DNA of 64,000 nucleotides, taken from the NCBI GenBank assembly GCA_052161605.1, contig CP197409.1. One strand, given 5' to 3'. A program made the translations under genes and the position numbers. Positions 1 to 9,561 of the stretch are shown here, piece by piece; within the stretch, counting starts at the first letter, position 1, and every line of letters starts with the position of its first letter. Source of the stretch: JBKCUI01 sp052161605 (GTDB taxonomy: Bacteria > Planctomycetota > Planctomycetia > Pirellulales > Pirellulaceae). The notes beneath the pieces are model-generated. The model saw only the letters and a list, made by a program, of their open reading frames with translations, was not told where the DNA came from and searched no databases.

Positions 1-30
1 CTCACCCTGACCTTTGAGCTTGCGAAATGA
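1..30 (+). CDS. 3' end of an upstream phage gene (partial)
   Basis: Only nine codons are visible (LTLTFELAK), ending in TGA at 28-30. That stop overlaps the ATG of the next gene in an ATGA junction. The position just before the tail-completion gene suggests a head-tail connector or neck protein, but nothing in the visible residues proves it. Confidence 0.6.
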   Translation, partial: LTLTFELAK

Positions 31-590
31 TCCAGGTGCGCGTGCAAATGCAATTCGATTCCCAAGGGGTACAGCGCAAGGTCCAGTCTGCCACGTTTCG
101 GTCCTTGGGGCACGCCGGGGCTGCGATTCGTCTCACGGCTCGTCGTAGTATCCGAAGACGAAAAAATCCATCGCTTGCTGGTTCTCCCCCCCACACCCAG
201 ACCGGGCATTTGAAACGTGTTATTCGTTTCGAGGTCTCGCGCGACAAAACGGAGGTTGCGATCGGTCCTGTGAATGAATATGCGGGCAAGATTTGGAACC
301 TGCATGAATTCGGTGGCAGGGCCAAGAGCCGTCGCCTCCTGAAATCCCATGAATTCTCCGTGGGGGAATACGGGCCGATCCGAATCAAGCATCGGGGTTT
401 CAACACCAAATTCGCTCGTATTCGATTGAGTTCGGCTGCCCAAGCGACTCGAGCCACGCGGCTGATCGAAGAAGAGAACAATCGACGTCGAGCCCAAGTC
501 AGAAACTATCCCAAACGCCCGTTCATGAAGCCCGCTTTAGAGGCGAATCGTTCAAGACTACCCCAGTTCTGGGCCAACTCGGTTAACTAA
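27..590 (+). CDS. phage tail completion / HK97 gp10-like neck protein
   Basis: 187 aa, very basic, with many Arg and Lys. The C-terminal stretch around residues 165-180 (RPFMKPALEANRSRLPQFW) resembles the conserved end of gp10-like and gpS-like tail-completion proteins, which cap or join the tail tube to the head. It starts at the ATGA overlap with the preceding gene, so translation is probably coupled. It is followed 16 bp later by the tail tube gene, the order usual in siphophage and myophage tail modules. Family assignment rests on length, charge, C-terminal motif and position; a virion morphogenesis protein of another family is possible. Confidence 0.6.
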   Translation: MIQVRVQMQFDSQGVQRKVQSATFRSLGHAGAAIRLTARRSIRRRKNPSLAGSPPHTQTGHLKRVIRFEVSRDKTEVAIGPVNEYAGKIWNLHEFGGRAKSRRLLKSHEFSVGEYGPIRIKHRGFNTKFARIRLSSAAQATRATRLIEEENNRRRAQVRNYPKRPFMKPALEANRSRLPQFWANSVN

Positions 591-606
591 AGGAGATGGA
601 AAGCAA

Positions 607-1044
607 ATGGCAGAAGTTGTACTCGGTCTCGATGCCGTTCTGAAAATCGATGGCGATGAGATCAAAAACTGCAAAGATCTCACAGTCTCCCTGGAAAAGG
701 CTGAAGCCGACGCGAGCACTCGCGACAGCAACGGTTGGCGAGCCACCGTGGGAACGCTCAAGGATGCGTCCATCGAGTTTACCGTGCTCAATAAGGTGGG
801 GGATGATACGTTTTCCATGATTCAGGATCTGTTCATGTCGGGGGATCCTTGCGACGTAGAAATCAGTGATGCCGGTGGCACACTCCTGCTAACCTGCGAA
901 GTCATGCAGTTCAACGTCAATCAGAACCTTGAGGAGGTCATTGCTGCGGATGTGACTCTCAAGCCGACCCAGTCGACCTCTGGTAGTGGAATGAATGTCG
1001 GGGCTGGCAGTGGTTCTGGGGGCGGTACCGGAGGAGGTAACTAA
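607..1044 (+). CDS. phage major tail tube protein
   Basis: 145 aa acidic protein of the TP901-1-type tail tube class. It opens with a beta-rich pattern (VVLGLDAVLKIDG), followed by repeated hydrophobic/polar strands. The last 20 residues are a flexible Gly/Ser tail not needed for the fold. A strong ribosome site (AAAGGAGATGG) lies upstream of ATG 607, fitting a highly expressed structural protein. It sits between the tail-completion gene and the tail-assembly chaperone, as expected. It would polymerise into the tube around the tape measure. Assignment is by size, composition and synteny. Confidence 0.7.
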   Translation: MAEVVLGLDAVLKIDGDEIKNCKDLTVSLEKAEADASTRDSNGWRATVGTLKDASIEFTVLNKVGDDTFSMIQDLFMSGDPCDVEISDAGGTLLLTCEVMQFNVNQNLEEVIAADVTLKPTQSTSGSGMNVGAGSGSGGGTGGGN

Positions 1045-1047
1045 TTC

Positions 1048-1515
1048 ATGAAGAAATTTATAGACGCGCAAGGGCGATACTGGGTCGTCGATATCAATGT
1101 GGCCACGATCAAACGAGTGAAAGCACTCGTGGGGGTCAATCTGCTTACCGTAGTGGAGGGCGAGTTGGTCGAACGATTGAGCTCCGATCCCATCTTGTTG
1201 TGCGATGTTCTGTATGGTGTTTGTAAACCTCAGGCAGACCGAGAGGGAATCTCTGATGAAGATTTCGGGACGGGATTGGCGGGAGATGCCATTGCTGACG
1301 CAACGACCTGTCTTATCGAAGCCTTGGTGGAATTCTTCCCGGAGCCACGACGCCGTCTGCTTCAGAGAGCGGCGGCGAAGTTTCACACCGTGCAGACCAA
1401 AGCATTTCAGATGATCGAGACGAAACTCGAAAACTCGGCGATCGAGACCAACCTGCTGCGACAACTCGAGAACGAGTTACAGCAAGCGTTACCGAGCAAC
1501 TTATCTTCCGAATAG
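1048..1515 (+). CDS. phage tail assembly chaperone (G-like)
   Basis: 155 aa, mostly helical and acidic, directly after the tail tube gene. In many tailed phages a chaperone here coats the tape measure protein during tail assembly and is made with a frameshifted longer form. The next open frame (1524-1772) lies in the -1 frame and is open upstream across the end of this gene, which is the lambda G/GT arrangement. No classical slippery heptamer stands out in the overlap. I infer the role from position, size and the frame relationship. Confidence 0.6.
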   Translation: MKKFIDAQGRYWVVDINVATIKRVKALVGVNLLTVVEGELVERLSSDPILLCDVLYGVCKPQADREGISDEDFGTGLAGDAIADATTCLIEALVEFFPEPRRRLLQRAAAKFHTVQTKAFQMIETKLENSAIETNLLRQLENELQQALPSNLSSE

Positions 1516-1523
1516 CTGGTGTC

Positions 1524-1772
1524 TTGGGTGTGGATCCTATGCCACTGACTTTACGCGAACTGGTGTGGATGGTTCGTGGAAAGCGGGAGCATGATTGGGG
1601 GTTAGCGAGCCACGTCATGGCTTTGTTAGCAGAAATCAATCGCGATCGTAAAAAGCGCCGGAGACCCTTTCGCGCGGAGGACTTTAATCCGACGCTTGCG
1701 GTTCGGGCAAAGCCTATTCCGTGTTCTGTTTCTCAACTGGCCAAGATTCTCAACGTTCCTCTTCAATCATGA
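1524..1772 (+). CDS. tail assembly chaperone, second (T-like) segment in the -1 frame
   Basis: 82 aa if begun at TTG 1524, but the frame is open well upstream of that, with no stop across the end of the preceding gene. Expression by -1 frameshifting as an extension of the 155-aa chaperone is therefore more likely than independent initiation. There is no good ribosome site before 1524. The segment is basic in the middle (NRDRKKRRRPF). Its stop overlaps the ATG of the collagen-like gene (ATGA at 1769-1772). Lambda T-like segments recruit the tail tube protein; that role is inferred here. Confidence 0.55.
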   Translation: MGVDPMPLTLRELVWMVRGKREHDWGLASHVMALLAEINRDRKKRRRPFRAEDFNPTLAVRAKPIPCSVSQLAKILNVPLQS

Positions 1773-4700
1773 CGCAGACTAACGCTCAGAAAATTCGAGG
1801 TGGGAAACCGATGCGGGGACTGGCAGAGTTCCCGACGGAGTCGATGCCCCTGTGGATTGATGCAAACGGGCAGCTCAGTGCTGCGGAGATCAATCCTCCA
1901 CCTCCGGACTTAGAGAACTACGTTCCCAAGTCGCGCGAGCTCAGTATCAATGGTGTCGCTTTTGATCTGAGCGAAGATCGTGAATGGGACCTAGAGGTTG
2001 AAGGACCTCCAGGTCCCCAAGGCGAACCAGGTATTCAAGGTGAACCAGGGCCACAGGGTCCTCAAGGTGAACAGGGACCGCCAGGTGAACAAGGCATTCA
2101 AGGCGAAACTGGTCCAGCAGGTCCCAAAGGCGACCAGGGAGATCCAGGAGAAATCGGTCCTATTGGCCCACAGGGTGATAAAGGTGATCCCGGTGAACCA
2201 GGACCGCAGGGCGAGCAGGGTATTCCTGGCGAGCCTGGCGCGAAGGGTGACACTGGTGATAAAGGCGATCCGGGTACGAGCGTAACACTCAAAGGAAGTG
2301 TTGCAGTGGTTGCCGATCTGAGCGATATCATAGATCCCGATTTGGGAGACTTGTATGTTGTCGTTGCGGATGGCGATGGTTATGTTTTCAACGGAGCCTC
2401 CTGGGATAATGTTGGCCCCATCCGTGGTCCTAAGGGTGAGCCTGGTGAACAAGGTACCCAAGGAGATCCCGGTCCAAAAGGAGACCAGGGAGACCAAGGA
2501 GATCCTGGTGATGTTGGTCCTATTGGTCCTATCGGTCCACAGGGAGAAGCCGGTCCGAAGGGCGATACCGGCGAGCAAGGTAGCCAGGGCGAGCCTGGCC
2601 CAAAGGGCGATACCGGTGATGTCGGACCGCAGGGTATTCCAGGCGAGCCTGGACCGAAAGGTGATCCCGGAGAGCAAGGTCCGCAGGGCGATACCGGTGA
2701 TATCGGTCCGCAGGGTGAGCCTGGGCCCGCAGGACCGAAGGGAGATCCAGGAGAGGTAGGTCCGCAGGGAGAACAGGGCATACAGGGACCGATCGGCCCG
2801 AAAGGTGACCAGGGAGGCATCGGTGCAACTGGCAGTCCTGGAGAACAGGGGCTTCAAGGAATTCCTGGTGAGCCCGGCCCGAAGGGAGACAAAGGAGATA
2901 CCGGCGAGCCAGGACCGCAGGGTATTCCAGGTGAGCCTGGCCCGAAAGGCGATACAGGTGATATCGGACCGCAGGGAGATCCTGGAGCGCAAGGCCCCCA
3001 GGGCTTACAAGGTGAACCAGGACTTCAGGGTGAGCCAGGCATCCAGGGGCCAAAGGGTGATACCGGTGAGCAGGGTCCATCAGGCCCTAAGGGCGATCCG
3101 GGTGAGACTGGACCGCAGGGTCCTCAAGGCGACACCGGTGCAACAGGTAGTCAGGGCGAACAAGGCCCACCGGGAGAACCTGGACCGAAAGGTGATCCGG
3201 GCGAGATTGGTCCTACCGGTCCTATTGGTCCACAAGGCATTCCCGGCGATACTGGTCCACAGGGTGCGATTGGCCCGCAGGGCGCAATCGGTCCGCAAGG
3301 CCCGCAAGGGATTCAGGGAGAGACCGGACCGAAAGGAGATAAAGGTGATAAAGGGGACACCGGAGATCAGGGGCCTGAAGGTCCGCAGGGACCACAGGGC
3401 ATTCAGGGCCCGCAAGGCGTACCTGGAGAGAAGGGGGATCCTGGCGATGTCGGACCTAGTGGCGCTGATGGCGATGGTATCGCGTACTTTGGCCAAGTCA
3501 CTTTGGGAAGTGGCGCGGCTGCGCCTCCCAACTTTGGTGTCTTTGTTGCCCTCTCGGGTACGCCGACTCTCCAAACTGGAGCTAATGGATTTTCTGCAGG
3601 TGCATCCGGTCTATCCATCAGAAATACCAGCGGCGACACACTGCTGGTGCAAGCTCATGCGTCGATTGAGCTCACCCAAGAAACCAATCGAATCCTCAGA
3701 GTCAGCTTCTTCAAAAACAGTTCCCCCATCACTACTTCCGAGCAAGGATCGCCTACAACACCCGATGCGAATCTTGTACAGTTAACGACCGAGACGTTGG
3801 TAGAACTCGAGCCAGAAGATGTCCTTTCCTTACGAGTGACCTCGCTCAACTCCACCGAAGTAATTACCGCCCAATCGGGCAGTCTCATTGTGGGGACGGT
3901 CGGTCGTCAAGGAACTCCTGGCCCTAAGGGAGATAAAGGAGACAAGGGAGATCCGGGCGATAGCAGCGGAGGCACTCCGGGTGGTACCAATACTCAAGTT
4001 CAGTTTAACAATAATGGCAGCTTTGGTGGGACTGCTGGTCTTGTTTTCAATCCTACGACTATCAGTGTTGGTATCAACCTCAGTACCCCTACCTCGCGAC
4101 TCGACATTGTAGGGCAGGATGGTTTGCGGATCACGGGCTTTCAGCCCTTTCTCACGCTGCGAGATGCCAATAGCACGAACAAAGGGACGCGTCTTCAGAC
4201 AGCTGCTGGTCATACGATTTTCTCTAATGATTCCAATGGTGGCGGAACTTTTACCGAGCGGCTTCGCATCTCCGATGTAGGTTTTGTGGGGGTAGGGCTC
4301 AATGCGCCTGAATTTCCCTTGCATGTAAGACGAACTGGTGGCGGAGGACCGGTCGCTCAGTTTGAGCAAACAGGCAATAGTAATGCAACGCTCCTCGTGC
4401 ACCATGTTACGGCTGGCACTTCGGAACGACCTGCCCTCGGCCTTGTCAAAGGTGGCGTCACCTGTCTATTAATCTCGTGTGACGGTCTGACACCTGGCCC
4501 CGTTTATTATGAGGCGATTGGTGTAAATGGTTCACACATTTTCTTCACCAATGCCGTTCAACGGCTTCGCATCGATAACAACGGAATCCAATCGTTCGGT
4601 CGTATTACGGGCGGATATTCCAATCGAGGCACCAATGTGGTGAACATGGCCTTCGAACAGTTCTTTGTTTCGCAAGTGGCAATCAGTGCTAACACAAACC

Positions 4701-4912
4701 TAACGACCGCCGTTCCTCCCGCGGGAACAATATGTATCTTAATTATCGTTTCCAATGGAGCCAATTCCAGGACGGTAACGTTTGGGGCTGGGTTTGCGGC
4801 AACGGGGACTCTTGCTACCGGCACCACGAGCGATCGGCGCTTCGTCATCACGTGGGTTTCGGACGGTGCGAGATTGCTGGAAACGCAAAGAGTGGGGCCT
4901 ATCGCATTTTGA
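1769..4912 (+). CDS. giant collagen-like tail fibre / adhesin
   Basis: About 1047 aa from ATG 1769, chosen because it overlaps the preceding stop. Residues ~1-78 are a short N-terminal anchor. Residues ~79-170 and ~217-570 are long uninterrupted Gly-X-Y repeats (roughly 140 triplets) rich in Pro, Gln, Lys and Asp, split by a small globular insert. A third short Gly-X-Y stretch near 711-733 precedes a C-terminal region with repeated phage-fibre-like beta segments (RLRISDVGFVGVG). Such repeats form stiff trimeric collagen helices and occur in phage fibres. No signal peptide is seen, which fits a virion part rather than a secreted host adhesin. It lies between the chaperone and tape measure, an unusual place for a fibre. 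Confidence 0.75.
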   Translation: MTQTNAQKIRGGKPMRGLAEFPTESMPLWIDANGQLSAAEINPPPPDLENYVPKSRELSINGVAFDLSEDREWDLEVEGPPGPQGEPGIQGEPGPQGPQGEQGPPGEQGIQGETGPAGPKGDQGDPGEIGPIGPQGDKGDPGEPGPQGEQGIPGEPGAKGDTGDKGDPGTSVTLKGSVAVVADLSDIIDPDLGDLYVVVADGDGYVFNGASWDNVGPIRGPKGEPGEQGTQGDPGPKGDQGDQGDPGDVGPIGPIGPQGEAGPKGDTGEQGSQGEPGPKGDTGDVGPQGIPGEPGPKGDPGEQGPQGDTGDIGPQGEPGPAGPKGDPGEVGPQGEQGIQGPIGPKGDQGGIGATGSPGEQGLQGIPGEPGPKGDKGDTGEPGPQGIPGEPGPKGDTGDIGPQGDPGAQGPQGLQGEPGLQGEPGIQGPKGDTGEQGPSGPKGDPGETGPQGPQGDTGATGSQGEQGPPGEPGPKGDPGEIGPTGPIGPQGIPGDTGPQGAIGPQGAIGPQGPQGIQGETGPKGDKGDKGDTGDQGPEGPQGPQGIQGPQGVPGEKGDPGDVGPSGADGDGIAYFGQVTLGSGAAAPPNFGVFVALSGTPTLQTGANGFSAGASGLSIRNTSGDTLLVQAHASIELTQETNRILRVSFFKNSSPITTSEQGSPTTPDANLVQLTTETLVELEPEDVLSLRVTSLNSTEVITAQSGSLIVGTVGRQGTPGPKGDKGDKGDPGDSSGGTPGGTNTQVQFNNNGSFGGTAGLVFNPTTISVGINLSTPTSRLDIVGQDGLRITGFQPFLTLRDANSTNKGTRLQTAAGHTIFSNDSNGGGTFTERLRISDVGFVGVGLNAPEFPLHVRRTGGGGPVAQFEQTGNSNATLLVHHVTAGTSERPALGLVKGGVTCLLISCDGLTPGPVYYEAIGVNGSHIFFTNAVQRLRIDNNGIQSFGRITGGYSNRGTNVVNMAFEQFFVSQVAISANTNLTTAVPPAGTICILIIVSNGANSRTVTFGAGFAATGTLATGTTSDRRFVITWVSDGARLLETQRVGPIAF

Positions 4913-5733
4913 TCACTCTCACTCTCCACAGACCTGATTACTCAGGAGAAAACCTCACGCTCCAAGTCTGGACTCTGGCTGGCGATTTGGTCAACACCGG
5001 AGGTACTCCCCTTATGGAATTACCCATTGCGTCCGGGCGATTCGAAGCCAACGTGGCCGAACCGCTGCCGGATGAGGAATATCGCTGCGATATCCTGCTC
5101 GATGGACAAGTCGAATTCTTCGGCAGGTTGTACCCACGGTTCAGTAGGGAAATCGGAGACAACTTGTCTCTTACCTCGGGGCCCGATGTCCAGCGCGTCG
5201 AATTTCAATTTGTCGTTAACGAAGCACCCATTTCGGGTGTTACTATCCGAATCGCGGGTCGCACTCTGTTCAGCGATACCAACGGTGTCGCTCGCGTATG
5301 GCTGACTCCGGGTCTATACACCGCTCGCTTTATCCCGCCAACAGGCTTTGAGACGATTTCCGAGATCGACATCCCTGTGGACACCGAAGACGTTCAGCTC
5401 GAGCTCGAGCTCACTCCTATCTCGATCGACCTGCTGCCAACTCCCGAAACATGCGTGGTGACGATCTATGTAGCCGATCAGTTCGGAACTCCCCTCGCTA
5501 ATGTTCCGCTTCTGGCCAAACTCCCCAAGGGCTACGCAGTCGTCCAAGATACCCTCAATATCAACACGATTACGGCCAGCACCACCGATTCGAACGGATT
5601 GGCTACGTTGCTCTTACTACGGAACCAGCTGTATGACTTGCAAGTACGCCGACCAAGCGAGGGGATGGTCACGATCCGTATCTCTGTGCCCAATGCTCCA
5701 ACCGCATCCCTCAGTCAAGTCGTGGAGGTATGA
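4909..5733 (+). CDS. Ig-like / carboxypeptidase-regulatory-like tail protein
   Basis: 274 aa from TTG 4909, which overlaps the collagen gene's stop (TTGA). The open frame extends further upstream inside the collagen gene, but that part is a shadow. Two or three beta-sandwich-like repeats are visible: the pattern G..I.I.G...FSDTNGVARVWLTPGLYTAR near residues 95-125, and a second V..Q.GTPLANVPL...TDSNGLATLLL near 185-225. Both match carboxypeptidase-regulatory or Ig-like domains of surface and virion proteins. It probably decorates the tail or fibre. Function is inferred from domain pattern and neighbours. Confidence 0.6.
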   Translation: MITLTLHRPDYSGENLTLQVWTLAGDLVNTGGTPLMELPIASGRFEANVAEPLPDEEYRCDILLDGQVEFFGRLYPRFSREIGDNLSLTSGPDVQRVEFQFVVNEAPISGVTIRIAGRTLFSDTNGVARVWLTPGLYTARFIPPTGFETISEIDIPVDTEDVQLELELTPISIDLLPTPETCVVTIYVADQFGTPLANVPLLAKLPKGYAVVQDTLNINTITASTTDSNGLATLLLLRNQLYDLQVRRPSEGMVTIRISVPNAPTASLSQVVEV

Positions 5734-5736
5734 GCT

Positions 5737-8061
5737 ATGTCCCAAGTCAAAGCAGGTGCCGCTTATGTGGAACTATCGACGCGCAACGCACAACTCCTAA
5801 AAGGTCTCAAGCAAGCTCAGAAACAATTGCAAAGCTTTGGCCAAGCGACTCGTTTACTGGGAACACGACTTATGGGGCTGGGGTCGGCTGCTGCGGCTCC
5901 CATGGCAGGTAGTATGGCGGTCTTTGCTTCTTTCGATGATGCCATTCGTGGTGTTCGAGCGATCACCCAAGCAACCGAAGCCGACTTTGAAGCCTTGCGC
6001 AACAAGGCGAAGCAACTCGGAGCCACGACGAGCTACTCGGCAACCGAAGTGGCCGAACTCATGGCAGAGTTGGGCCGGGCTGGTTTTCGGCCTGATCAAA
6101 TCCTTACTATGACAGGTGCCGTGATGGATTTGGCGCGTGCCACAGGCACCGATGCCACCCGCGCCTCGGGAATCATGGCTGCCAGCATTCGCCAATTTGG
6201 CTTAGCAGGTGAAGATGCGACTCGGGTGGCGGATGCTCTGACCGCGGCTGCTAACAAATCGTTCAATACGGTGGAATCCCTTGGTGAAGCCCTCAAGTAT
6301 GCCGCTCCGATCGCAGCCGATGCTAACATGAGTCTCGAAGAAACACTCGCCATCCTGGGTTCCTTGGGAAATATGGGAATCCAGGGAAGTGACGCGGGGT
6401 CTTCCCTGCGACGGCTTCTTACGCTCAGTACTGCTGAAGCCGAACGCTTTCAAAAGGAGTTTGGTGTCGCGACCACAGACGCGGTTGGAAACGTTCGCCC
6501 ACTGGTGGATATTTTGGGGGATGTGGCCAAAGCAACCAACCAACTCCCCAGTGGCGAACGTGGGGCCAAATTCGCCCGCGTGTTTGGCATGCTCGGGATC
6601 ACTTCCGCCAGTGCCATTGGTAAGTCCGTAGCCGATACACGTGTTCTCTACGAGGAACTGAAAAACGCAGGAGGAACCGCTTCGAGAACCGCCAAAGAAA
6701 TGGAATCCGGGATCGGAGGTTCGTTTCGAATCCTCAAAAGCTCTCTCGAGGGGGTGGCGATCGCTATCGGAGAGTCGCTCAGCGGCTCCTTGCAGCGCAT
6801 GACCGACGCGGTTTCGGGAACCCTCTCGGGATTGATCGCTTGGATCGAGAAGAACCAGCAGGTCGTGAAAACGGCCGCCAAGGTAACTCTAGCTATCTTG
6901 GCCATTGGGGCAACGCTGGTGGGTGTGGGCTTAATGTTTTCGATCTTGGGTTCCGTCATCGGCGGATTTCTGACCACCATCGGATTCGTATCCGGAATCC
7001 TGACCTCTTTGGGAATACTTATGGCGGCATTGGTGTCTCCGATCGGTCTGGTTTCCTTGGCGGTTCTGGGGCTTGGTGGCTATTTACTTTACGCATCTGG
7101 AATCGGTGCTCAAGCTCTCGCTTGGCTCGCCCAGCGATTCGAAACACTGCGCTCCGATGTCTCCACTGCCATGGGAGCGATCGGCAAGGCCTTGACGGCG
7201 GGGGATCTCGCAGCGGCAGCCAAGATCCTTTGGCTCACACTCAAGCTCGAATGGATGCGAGGTATTCAAGCCCTCACCGGTTATTGGGTAGCATTCCAAG
7301 ATTCTATGCTCTCGGTCACCGACGCTTTGACTTATGGTATGGCCCAAGGCATGAGTGATGGTTGGGCGGGTATCGAGGTGGCTTGGGTCGAAACGATTGG
7401 ATTCCTAGCGGACGCTTGGTCTTTGTTCACAGGCACTCTGACTAAGACCTGGCACTCGACCGTCGGCTTTATCAAGAAAGCGTGGACGCGCCTCAAGGGA
7501 CTCTTTGATTCCGACATCGATGTCAACGCCGAAGTGCAACGGATCGATCAAGAAACCAGCTCCCTCAACGCCAATGCCGACCAAGACATGCTTAGCGCGA
7601 TTGGTCAACGGGACCAAGATCGAAAGAATCGACGCTCACAAATCGAATCCGAAAGGCAAGGCCGAGCCGATGCCTTGGAGCAAGCCAAACAGGCAGAGGC
7701 CGCCAATCGGCAACAACAAGGGCAATCGGCCATCGATGCAGCAGCGCAAGAGCTCGAACTCGCCAAGAGGGAATGGCGGCAAGCGATCGAGGATCTCAAT
7801 ACCGAGGAATCGAAAGAGCCCCCGACCTCTCCACTCGTTCCCTCAATCGCAGCACTAAAACAAACCCTGGCTGCATCAGGAGACGTGGTGAGTGGGGAAA
7901 AGCAAGCCGCAGAGGCCAAATCGACTTTCAACGCCTTCGCGATCCGAGGGCTTGGAGCGGACCGATTGTCCGATCGCCAGCTTCAAGCCGCAGAGCAAAC
8001 CGCTGCCAATACTCGAAAACTCATCCAAGTCGTCGAAGACTCCCGTTTGTCATACAGCTAA
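5737..8061 (+). CDS. phage tail tape measure protein (TP901 family)
   Basis: 774 aa. Residues ~60-310 match the TP901 tape-measure core (FDDAIRGVRAITQATEADF, then a run of Ala-rich helices including ATEVAELMAELGRAGF). Residues ~380-460 form a long hydrophobic stretch typical of the segment that enters the membrane on DNA ejection. Residues ~600-720 are a charged, Gln-rich coiled coil. The protein sets tail length and leaves the tube during infection. At 774 aa it implies a tail of moderate length. It starts 3 bp after the preceding stop. Confidence 0.9.
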   Translation: MSQVKAGAAYVELSTRNAQLLKGLKQAQKQLQSFGQATRLLGTRLMGLGSAAAAPMAGSMAVFASFDDAIRGVRAITQATEADFEALRNKAKQLGATTSYSATEVAELMAELGRAGFRPDQILTMTGAVMDLARATGTDATRASGIMAASIRQFGLAGEDATRVADALTAAANKSFNTVESLGEALKYAAPIAADANMSLEETLAILGSLGNMGIQGSDAGSSLRRLLTLSTAEAERFQKEFGVATTDAVGNVRPLVDILGDVAKATNQLPSGERGAKFARVFGMLGITSASAIGKSVADTRVLYEELKNAGGTASRTAKEMESGIGGSFRILKSSLEGVAIAIGESLSGSLQRMTDAVSGTLSGLIAWIEKNQQVVKTAAKVTLAILAIGATLVGVGLMFSILGSVIGGFLTTIGFVSGILTSLGILMAALVSPIGLVSLAVLGLGGYLLYASGIGAQALAWLAQRFETLRSDVSTAMGAIGKALTAGDLAAAAKILWLTLKLEWMRGIQALTGYWVAFQDSMLSVTDALTYGMAQGMSDGWAGIEVAWVETIGFLADAWSLFTGTLTKTWHSTVGFIKKAWTRLKGLFDSDIDVNAEVQRIDQETSSLNANADQDMLSAIGQRDQDRKNRRSQIESERQGRADALEQAKQAEAANRQQQGQSAIDAAAQELELAKREWRQAIEDLNTEESKEPPTSPLVPSIAALKQTLAASGDVVSGEKQAAEAKSTFNAFAIRGLGADRLSDRQLQAAEQTAANTRKLIQVVEDSRLSYS

Positions 8062-8097
8062 CCCGTTGCGCAGAAACCCCTCTAGCCACAAATCACT

Positions 8098-8886
8098 ATG
8101 CCAGCCTGGATTGCCGAACGTTATGACTCACGCCCCTCCAGCGAAGGGGAGGACAATCGAACCGATCTCATCTTTGTCGTTCGAGGAACCGATGACGAAG
8201 CCGAGGTGCGTTCGCTCGTCAAACTCAATGCTCCTCCCATGTATGCCGATTTGAGCCTAGTTCAAATTGATACCGAACCGATGGGAGGCGATCTGTGGTA
8301 CGCCACCGCACGCTACCAACTCATTGAGTTTCCGAGCGACTATGAGTTCGATACGTCGGGTGGAACGCAGCGCATTTCGACAAGCTTGGCGACCTTGCAG
8401 CGTTTATCGGTTCCGGGATACCAAGCCCCCAACTATCAGGGCGCTATCGGAGTTACCGAGGACCGAGTCGAAGGAGTGGATATTACGGTCCCCGTTTTTA
8501 ATTTCTCCGAGACTAAATATCTGGATACGTTGACCGTAACCCCCGAGTTTAAATATAACCTGTTTCTGCTAACAGGTAAGGTTAACAATGCCACCTTCAA
8601 AGGATACGCCAAGGGAGAACTCCTGTTTCTGGGAGCCACCGGAAGCAAGCGTGGCCGCGAGCGCTGGGCCATCACCTATAAATTTGCAGCCAGCCCCAAT
8701 GTGGTCGACCAACCGATCGGCGATGGTGGGTTAGTGATCAGCAAGGAAGGCTGGCAATACTTGTGGGTGCGCTTCGTTGACGACGAAGATCCGACGGCCA
8801 AAGCCCTGATCAAGCGCCCCGTGGCGGCGTATGTTGAACAAGTCTATCCGTACGGTGACTTCAGTGCGCTCGGTATTGGAGCCTAA
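8098..8886 (+). CDS. phage tail protein downstream of the tape measure, unrecognised family
   Basis: 262 aa, soluble, mixed alpha/beta, beginning with a short acidic N-terminus and carrying aromatic-rich strands. The position straight after the tape measure is where distal-tail, hub or baseplate proteins are encoded. I do not recognise a diagnostic motif, so the role is by synteny only. It is separated from the tape measure by 36 bp and from the next gene by 3 bp, in one transcript. Confidence 0.5.
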   Translation: MPAWIAERYDSRPSSEGEDNRTDLIFVVRGTDDEAEVRSLVKLNAPPMYADLSLVQIDTEPMGGDLWYATARYQLIEFPSDYEFDTSGGTQRISTSLATLQRLSVPGYQAPNYQGAIGVTEDRVEGVDITVPVFNFSETKYLDTLTVTPEFKYNLFLLTGKVNNATFKGYAKGELLFLGATGSKRGRERWAITYKFAASPNVVDQPIGDGGLVISKEGWQYLWVRFVDDEDPTAKALIKRPVAAYVEQVYPYGDFSALGIGA

Positions 8887-8889
8887 TCG

Positions 8890-9561
8890 ATGGGAGGACC
8901 ATTTCAAAAGGTACAACCAAGAGATCCATTAAAGATTCCAGCGGAGGCATGGAACGCCTTGATGGATCTCTCCCAATTCCAACGGAACCAGCGCCACAAC
9001 CAACTATCGGAATCGGAGGGGACGTCGCGTCAAACCACCCTTGCCAAGATCCGTAACCAAACCGGTGTTGCCCTCGAACGATTCTCGATTGTGGCGCTCG
9101 GCACTCCCATGATTACTGCCGACGACAATCTCGGCGAGTTCCAACGCCAATCCAACTTTCAAGGGCTCCTTCCTGCCGCCAGCACGGGGCCGCGGTTCGG
9201 TGTACTGCTCGAGCCCCTGCCACCCAACAGGATCGGAACCGCTGCCGTGAGTGGCTGCGTGATCGCGCGCGTTGCGGTTGGCACGCATGTCTATGCGGCG
9301 GTGGAAACAGTACCCGGTGAACCTGGTTTTCTACGCAATGTTCCCCACGGCCCTGCTTCGATTCTTTGGATGGAATCAACTGGTACGGTCCGCTGGGCCG
9401 TGATTCGGTTCGACCACACGAACTATGAAGAGGTTGTTTTTATCACTAGTAACATTCCCGACACAAATGGTTACTACCCAGGCGTGGTGCAACGGTTTGA
9501 CGTCGTATCGCAAACCTGGAACACGGTCTTTCCTTGCAAAGTGGTGGATGCCAATCGATGA
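8890..9561 (+). CDS. hypothetical phage structural protein
   Basis: 223 aa, no recognised family. The N-terminal ~40 residues are helical and Gln/Asn-rich; the rest is beta-rich with several Gly-Pro turns, as in small virion proteins or fibre adaptors. ATG 8890 follows the previous stop by 3 bp, and the stop overlaps the next start (ATGA, 9558-9561), so these genes are translationally linked. Placement among tail genes makes a baseplate or fibre-attachment role plausible but unproven. Confidence 0.45.
   Translation: MGGPFQKVQPRDPLKIPAEAWNALMDLSQFQRNQRHNQLSESEGTSRQTTLAKIRNQTGVALERFSIVALGTPMITADDNLGEFQRQSNFQGLLPAASTGPRFGVLLEPLPPNRIGTAAVSGCVIARVAVGTHVYAAVETVPGEPGFLRNVPHGPASILWMESTGTVRWAVIRFDHTNYEEVVFITSNIPDTNGYYPGVVQRFDVVSQTWNTVFPCKVVDANR

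Noticed and set aside
1990..3800. Long ORFs on both strands in other frames across the collagen region
   Set aside because: They mirror the Gly-X-Y repeat (Pro/Ser/Gly- or Arg/Val-rich shadows) and lack ribosome sites; only the collagen frame has a sensible start and neighbours.
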